Shown here piece by piece: positions 56,860-64,000 of a stretch of DNA of 64,000 nucleotides. Source of the stretch: Phorcus lineatus (taxonomy: Eukaryota; Mollusca; Gastropoda; Trochida; Trochidae); contig OV121087.1 in NCBI GenBank assembly GCA_921293015.1, positions 2,120,501 through 2,184,500 of the forward strand. The letters run 5' to 3'. The notes under the pieces are model-generated. The model did no database searches, was not told the DNA's origin, and was given only the letters and a program-made list of their open reading frames with translations. A program made the position numbers and the translations under genes. The stretch's first letter is position 1, and the number at the start of each line of letters is the position of its first letter.

Positions 56860-59300
56860 ATTACTTCTCATAGGACCCAAATGTCAGAGACACAAGCAGC
56901 CTAGAGTGAACTGAGTACAACCTGCTCCCTCTCCTTATTGAAACAGACACTTCATTTACTGTTTGTCCTCCAGTACTGCAGAATGCTAATAGAATTGGCA
57001 TGTTTAATATCCAAAATGACCCAGTACAAGCAATTTCTCTTACTTTCATCTGCCAAAGTCTACGATAAGACAGGTGAGGTAGTGACAAAAGAGCCATAAT
57101 TTGTTCCATATATTGTTTTCCGTTTCAGTTCTCGCGATCTCAAGTGTTGCAGGTCAAAGTTCAACGTGACTACGTGCCGTGTATCCGTGCGCCAACGTTA
57201 GAATGGCCAACCCGGCGGCACGATTTCATTTAACACAACATTTGTTTGATAAAAAATGACAGAAGTAAGAGATTTCTGTTCAATCTCATAGATAGGGCAC
57301 ATTTTTCTTGTAGTTACGTGAGAAACGAGAAAGTGGAATATGGATATCCCCGACTACATGCCATTCCATTAAATGTCTTGCACTTGGTAAACCTGGACTT
57401 TCTTCCGCCATTTCACCGCTAGGGTAGATAGGGTGACCGACCAATGAACGATATAGTGCCATTTCCCTCGGGGATGCCAATTATAACGTAATTGTTGGAA
57501 ACTAAACAGATAGACAAAACCATTTGACCCGTTTTCCTTTCGAAAGCACAATGTGTTCTTTAGGCTGAAGATAAAGAAATAGAAGTCGAAATTTACGTTT
57601 AGGTGATATCTGTTAGAGATTTCAGCGTTTTATGACACTGCCCAAAACATTTAATTTAAAATCACTAACTCTTTTGGGGAAAGAATTTTCAAAGATAAAG
57701 TTATTAGAAAACATAATTGCTAATCATGAAATAAAAAAAAATGATTTCAAAATAAATTAAAAAATGTATTTCATACTTTCATAAAGTTGGCATTTCACAG
57801 GAATATCAAACATTTTCTAGTTTGTGAAGTGCCTTGTTTACTTTTCAGATCTGTTGATTAAAGGGAAAAAGTCAGAGGATGGACAAAAAAATATCAAACA
57901 ATTCATAAACAGTCGTAGAAGAAATGAAAAATCTGAAAGATTAGAGTCGATGGGCGTGACTTAAATGCAAATTTATGCAAATGAGCAAAATAGGTTAGAA
58001 AAATGCAGAGATGAAACCGAGGAAAAGACCACCACCAAAGTGTTCGTGTTCCTTCAGCCCTTTGAATAAAACCACGTTTTATGTGCAGAAATCCGTTTGA
58101 AAAGTATATCACTGGTTACTTTTATTGTCGCGATATTCAAGGAAGAGTTCTGATTGGTAGAAGCAAGGGAGTCTTTTCTTACATCACATGAAACATCAAA
58201 GTGCGGCAATTTTATTCATGTTTTGAATGCTCTTTTTTCTCCGTGTTTGAATACACTATAGGATATAATTGCATTAGTTAACCAGCCGTAGATAAGTTAT
58301 AAGTCGAAGCCATGCGGTGAGGTTTGATGTGGAATCCAGGCTTTAAGCATACTAAATACTCAAGTTAGGCGATTCAACATTTGTTCCTTTCAAAAAATCT
58401 TCGCTCCACTAATCGGTAAATGAAAAGTTTGGCGGAATGGTTTTGACAGATTTGTTCTCAATGATACCGCCTCTACGATTAGGAGGGATTGCAAGGGATG
58501 CGTGTAGTAAGGGCTGCTTGGCGCTACCCAAGGATAGATCAATATGCATGGCCCACCTACTGGTAAAATGGGAGTAAAATAGCCAAGTCTTTCCTTGAAG
58601 TGAAGCCGTAATTAACAGCTACATAGTCGAAACGAGCTCCCTCTTGCTATGTCTTAATAGATTTTTCTATATTATTGCTGTGCGCTGCCATTTCATGTAT
58701 TCGCTTTGCACCTAAATCGGGCATCGAGTTATTTGGCTTTTTCTCAAAGCTGTCCATATGGTTAAGGACCGGCGCTAATTCTTCACAATTATCTCGCTTA
58801 GAATGACCATAAAGACGTAGGGAAACGGGCAAATTTGAGAAATATTTAATTTTTATGATAGCCAAGGATCCAACGATTTCCCATGGCGATAAACAACACA
58901 TGCCAGTTCCATTGCGGAGTTGAAATCAGCGCAAATGAGCAAAGAGCCATTTCCCTCTATGTCTCGGTGCCATTCTGGTGCCAATAATGGGCGAAATGGT
59001 CTGGAATGGTCCATGGAATAATACTAACCCGCTGTGTGGAATGTTGATTAACGCATCACCTTTTGATGAATTGTCAATTTCCTTATCCAATCTATAAACG
59101 TGTTGTTTTTCCGAAAAACATCGTCAAACTGTGGCGTATTGGAAAAGGGACGATCACAGAATTCGAAATTTTTCTTTCTCCAACTAATCCATATGGCCCG
59201 CGTCAATAAATAGCTTCCCCTGGTCACCACACCAAGACCTCTGCATCAGTAGACTGCATCTTGCATCTTCGTGATAGCTGAACGTTTGATTTATCAGAAA
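56860..59300. promoter_or_regulatory. Candidate cis-regulatory region (compositionally complex non-coding DNA)
   Basis: This stretch is less AT-biased than its neighbours and has few simple repeats, yet has no coding exons. It holds the helically phased octamer pair at 57965-57982, repeated GGAATGGTC-type TEAD-like sites near 59000 and several TAATTA/TTAATT homeodomain cores. These features would fit enhancer-like conserved DNA, but conservation cannot be tested here. Confidence 0.25.
57965..57982 (+). promoter_or_regulatory. Two POU octamers (ATGCAAAT) exactly 10 bp apart
   Basis: ATGCAAAT at 57965-57972 and again at 57975-57982 are on the same strand, one helical turn apart. It is the consensus for POU-family factors. 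Function is inferred from the motif only. Confidence 0.4.
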
Positions 59301-61216
59301 ATTAAACAGTAGCATCCCCCTTAAAACCATTCCTTATTGTATCTGGCAATATATACTGATGCTTTAGCAACGGTCTGTTGCTAAAGTGAATTAAATTCTG
59401 GTTTATATATGTATTTACTAAACAAATATCTGTATGTATTCAAGACGGCATCTCGTGTCTATTAACGAAATAGGATTTTTCTCTTTAGTTATTTGGTAGG
59501 ATAAATTTCTGGTGGACGATCTGTATGTTTTCTCCGTTTAGGATGTACAGCGTGGCCAATTTCTCGTATTTTCTCTTCTCGTTAGCTAGGGGCTGCTATG
59601 AACGTTACATACTTTGAAAGTATACATACTTTAAATCTCGGAGGTGCTGTAAACTATACCCAGGTACTTTCCTTATTACCATTTCTTGAAACGTTTAGCT
59701 GGAACCAATCGATTTTTAGTTTTACATTGAACCTTGGTGAACCCAGTTTTTTAGTTATAGTTTTATTCGTGTATTCCATGAAAACTTCTTCATCGTCGTT
59801 CTCTTTGGAAAGTCGTCTTCATCACTTCATAAAAAGTTTCTATCATCGGGACCACTTTATAGGTTAAAATATTGTGATTAACTAAACATAAGATTTCAGA
59901 CTTTTGCAATTCATAAAATGAATATTTGATATGCTGTTCGTTAACAAGAAGAAATCGTTGAATAATTGAACGAAACAATTCAAATGATGTTTCTAAATGT
60001 CTCAACTGTCTGAAGCTGGTGAACATTTCGTTCTATATAAAACTCGTATTCCCCGTGACTTGAAATGCTAAAATGATTTATAAAATATATCTTTGAATAC
60101 TCATGTGAAATGAAACCAAACACCCAGTGTTAATTCGCCTCAAAAGAAGGACTTTCTTTTACAAAATTTTCAAAGAGCTCGATCTAATTTCGATAAAAGG
60201 TCATCATAATGAATGTGCCATATGAACTAATCATAGAAGTTCTTTCATAAGTTCTGATCTTATCTGGGAGAGATGATTACTAGACTAAATATGATGGCAT
60301 GAAAGGTTAAAATATCCCAAAGGAAAACACTAAAACCACGACCATTGACTTAATGTTTTCCAATATGATTAAAATCGCCATACTAATACTTACCATTCCA
60401 ATGGGAGTAAAATGAACTAGATATGTTGTAGTGCAACTGACCACATCAGATATATATACCTTAGATTTTTTTTACTTAAAGGGTATCAGCGTTAATGATT
60501 TGCCAGTCATAGAAATTGCTCAAGTTTTCTTTGTAGATCAGAACTTGAAATACCCTATTATTTACGTAAAGAAACATTCTTCGTGTGTCTGATTTTCTGT
60601 AATACATATACTTAATGTGTTATTGTTTGGGCAAATTCGAAACGACCAGTCTCATTCTATAGTTAAACGATTCTGAATATCAACTGCTTAACATTTGTGT
60701 TCCATTATCCAAAAACTTGACATCGGTAAATGTTTTGTATGATAATAAAGTCGATAGTATCTTTGTCTAAAAGCAATGATATTGGTTACTGGCTTGCATT
60801 TGGTATAGAATATTGTCGTGTCAACATGTATGAGTGATACATAAAATAGGTATATTAATATAATAATATACATAATATACTTAAAAATTACCAAACAGTA
60901 TGACATGACATGACTATACTTCGGTAGTCGTTGTAGTAACGTTTTTTTGCAAATAATGTTATTGCGCAAAATATGTCATTGACAAATTTATGTGACCTTA
61001 TTTCATTGATGTGACGTCATACATTTAGAGTCCCGTACTTATATGAATTCGACTATTTTAGTTTTTAAGGACTGCATCATAAAACTGACGTGGTTTCATC
61101 TACGTGTATGCTTCTTTTCATGAATTGTATCGTATTTGTTTGCAAAATTTCTTATTATATTGATTATTATCATCTTATGGTTATGGCCATCATTTTCATC
61201 GTATATTTTACAAGTG

Positions 61217-61242
61217 AACAGAACAGAACAAAACAGAACAGA
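61217..61242. repeat. (GAACA)n microsatellite
   Basis: About five GAACA/AAACA units in a row, with one substituted unit. Confidence 0.85.
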
Positions 61243-63423
61243 GTTTATTTCGTATGTTTGGCCATGAGACCAATAGTACAGGGGCCTAAAGGTTTGTGAT
61301 GATAAAATATACATAAGAGCGCTTAGAGCATTTCAAAGTTTCGTAAATTAAACATTTTTTTCACAAAAAAGAGCCAGTTTTAATAACAGTTCATCATTTT
61401 GCGTATTCATGAGTTACGGTGTATAAACTTAAACATTGATGGATAGTTATGATAGTATGTAGGTAAATATCTTGGACGAAGATGGACATATCAACATTTT
61501 ACAAGTGATTGTATTTTGATGAAAATCTAATGCTGACATTAATCACGAAACCCTTTTGAAATTTTAGAAAATGTCCAAATAACAGTAATAACCTACTCAT
61601 ACGGGATATCAGTCAACGACGACCGCACTAACAATTATATTTCAGTCCGTCCCTAGTCTATGTGACAACGATGTGCTCGATGAGATTGCGCATAAGTAAT
61701 CGATAGTTTCATAGCTTGTGACAGACATCCATTAACCAAGAGTTATTTCCCTTTGGGCGTGTATCTTTGGGCTTTGGATTTGACACTGCAGCCAGGCTAT
61801 TCACTCTCTCTACATATAAATCAGGGTGTATGTATGAGATATTCAAGTGTGTTTTATGTACTGTCATTGAAATTTGATAGGAAGAAGAGAACAAGAATTA
61901 TGTTTATATAAGTGAATTAATATCAAATGAGCGTTTTTAGTCAATGCGATAAAAAAAATCATAATTTCAAAAAATCATTAAAAAGATCTACAACCTGATA
62001 ATTCTAGATTTGTAAATCAAAACTCATTTGCAAGGAGATATTGTTGTTGATATTTATATGATAATGCATTATACATCGTATTGATATGAATGTATAATCA
62101 TTATTATTTTATTTAGTTTACCTTTATCTTTAAATCACCGATATGTCGGGTTTCCCCCTTTTAATACCTATAAGTCTAATACAATCATAGGTTTTAAGGC
62201 CTTCTTTACGGACAATCATCTATAGTTGTTAAACTGCGAAAAGGAATATTATGTACTGATAAAGGAAAGTGTTACATATATGATATACATCTGGCAACAA
62301 TAAAGGGTATAATTATGTTAGCGATAGACACCATACAAAATATAACAGTGTTAAAGATGTGTCATAAAAATCATATACATCAGATTCATTTCAAACGATT
62401 TAGGGAAATAAAACAAACGGGGTTAAATGACACTGTAGCACGATTTCTAAGAGAAATAACGGATCTAACGAAAAGGAAATTACATATTATCAGTAGACAT
62501 TATCTTTTCATCAACACAATAACTTTTTTATTCCGAATCTAATGCAAATTTTTCTAGGTATCCACATCAAAATGGTCGCATGCAGTTTTCGCTTTGTTCG
62601 TGACACCTTCCTCTACAATTAGGGGTAATCGGTTGGATTAATGAAATGTTTTACCCTCTGAACAAAAAAATTATTTTATACAGTGATAGTTAATTGAGAA
62701 TATGTTGAACAAAAAAATCATAACCCGTTCTAAAGTGCCTTTAGAGACAGACATTTAAATATAGATGATAATTAAACTACGACGAGAGAATCTTACTACT
62801 GCCATGAGTTTCATGTATGTTTCATTTCATGATTGTCTTCTTGTGGCAGTACCCCGTTCTTTGAAAGATACATACACATTTTCCTTAATGAAATATAATT
62901 TATGCCAGCCGTTGATCAAAACATTCCATTACTCAACCGATCAAGGAAATATCCAGTATCAAGCAAATACCACAGGCGAACATTTTTGTGTGAACCCTTT
63001 AATAATTTGAGGCATGGGAATGAATTCCCATAGCTTAACCGAACAAAGTATAATCGTATTAGAACTGCTACGTTTGATTAAAATACATTGTGTTGCAATT
63101 GGAAACATTTATTTTCGTTTACAGAGTAAATACATGTTTATATTCACTTTAAAATTACCTTTCTATGGATGGTAGTACTAAATTATAGCTAGCAAGTAAG
63201 ATCCACGTTAGTGAGTCTTTGTAAGAAAAAACATATGTTGTTTACATCAAAGATCGTAAATAGCATAAGAATGAATCCACCGTCAACAAACACATGTAGT
63301 CTTCTCTATAAAAAGTTAAATGAAACGGAAACATGTATTTTATTCCATGCTTTATTCACTTATGGTCAACCTAACCAATTCAACGTATCAAGAAGCTTAT
63401 TAAAACGATACTCAAAATAAAGC

Positions 63424-63950
63424 ATCATCTCTATTGAATACCAATGACCCCCACCTGCATGGAGAAAGGGAACTCTTTAGAAGAAGGCAATTACTGACAA
63501 GATCTGTTCCAGGGTTTCTGATTCCCTTCATTATTAGGGCCGAAGACGCCATTAGTTGTATGGGAAAGTTAATAACCTCTTTATCATCCACAACACTAGA
63601 AGTTGCCCAGACAAACACTGTTAAAAAATCTGCTATTGGAGTCTTGATTTTCCATAGGATCAAAGAGGCAGGAGTACTGGCGCATCCCTCACATAGGGAC
63701 GACACGACCAGTCGATGGATTGAGACTCATTTCGCTTACAAATCCCCCTATATGGCTACATTATGTCGCCCCTGGGACTCCGGCTGCATTGGACAGAGCA
63801 AGTGAGGGAGAAAATGAAAGAAGCCACACGGAAAAACTACAGAATTTTGTCCAAATCTGCTTTAAATCGAAAATATAGAAACATAATCCTAGCCCTTTCC
63901 TTTGGGAGATGTTTGCGGGGTTCATTAGGGTTATAATTGTTCATCTTTCT
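63424..63950. promoter_or_regulatory. Candidate conserved non-coding block
   Basis: Balanced-composition sequence is open on both strands (plus 63434-63805, minus 63412-63705), but neither frame matches a family or starts well: the plus frame begins at TTG. Homeodomain-type cores (ATTATTAGG, GTTAATAAC) are present. Long open frames on both strands of AT-poor DNA fit non-coding sequence under constraint or an old mobile element fragment better than a gene; an exon of a gene beyond the window cannot be excluded. Confidence 0.25.
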
Positions 63951-64000
63951 CGTGCTGGGATAAACACCTTTCTTGATAGAGGTCATTACGAAGAGATATT

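Larger units (their letters stand above)
51831..64000. other. Gene-poor right flank
   Basis: No recognised protein domain, no exon set with matching phases and no RNA gene was found in this 12-kb stretch. It is very AT-rich from 52 to 56 kb and less so in parts of 56.9-59.3 and 63.4-64 kb. It contains a tandem duplication, a hairpin element, octamer pairs and a pentanucleotide microsatellite, listed separately. Two isolated coding-like starts, an ATG with a good GTAAGT donor at 53376-53394 and a 42-codon frame at 55131-55259, cannot be linked into a gene. Confidence 0.5.

Overview
The window is animal nuclear DNA. It is AT-rich, and its genes are split into many short exons bounded by GT..AG sites. 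Protein similarity and the repeat types (hairpin MITEs, a tRNA-SINE-like block) suggest a lophotrochozoan, most likely a mollusc. That placement is inference: no rRNA or mitochondrial marker is present.

Three protein-coding genes can be reconstructed from start to stop with matching splice phases. (1) 3803-9780, + strand: an 11-exon microsomal cytochrome P450 of 515 aa. (2) 18970-38509, + strand: a 28-coding-exon CYFIP/Sra-1 orthologue of 1264 aa, the Rac1-binding subunit of the WAVE actin-regulatory complex. (3) 47395-51086, - strand: a 7-coding-exon TMEM33 orthologue of 261 aa, an ER/nuclear-envelope membrane protein. CYFIP and TMEM33 converge; their long 3' UTRs probably end near 41.9 kb and 42.65 kb. 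The three genes have no evident common pathway.

Layout: 1-3.8 kb holds no gene. 3.8-9.8 kb is the P450. 9.8-18.9 kb is intergenic, with a FLYWCH-domain transposon remnant between inverted GTCGAC-bearing ends, a 366-bp MITE and another hairpin element. 19.0-38.5 kb is CYFIP; its third intron carries a ~2.45-kb element with TTAA-flanked CCCTT ends (piggyBac-like), mostly filled by a diverged tandem array whose spacing alternates between about 180 and 196 bp. The intron before exon 27 contains three decayed tandem copies of that exon's 5' end with its acceptor site. 38.5-47.4 kb is UTR and repeats. 47.4-51.1 kb is TMEM33. 51.1-64 kb has no convincing gene; parts of 56.9-59.3 kb and 63.4-64 kb are compositionally complex and may be regulatory DNA of a gene outside the window.

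No RNA gene, CRISPR array or intact transposase was found. I see no evidence of a new multi-gene system. The most notable structures are the pseudo-exon array in CYFIP, the dimeric-periodicity array inside a TTAA element, and the set of MITE families.
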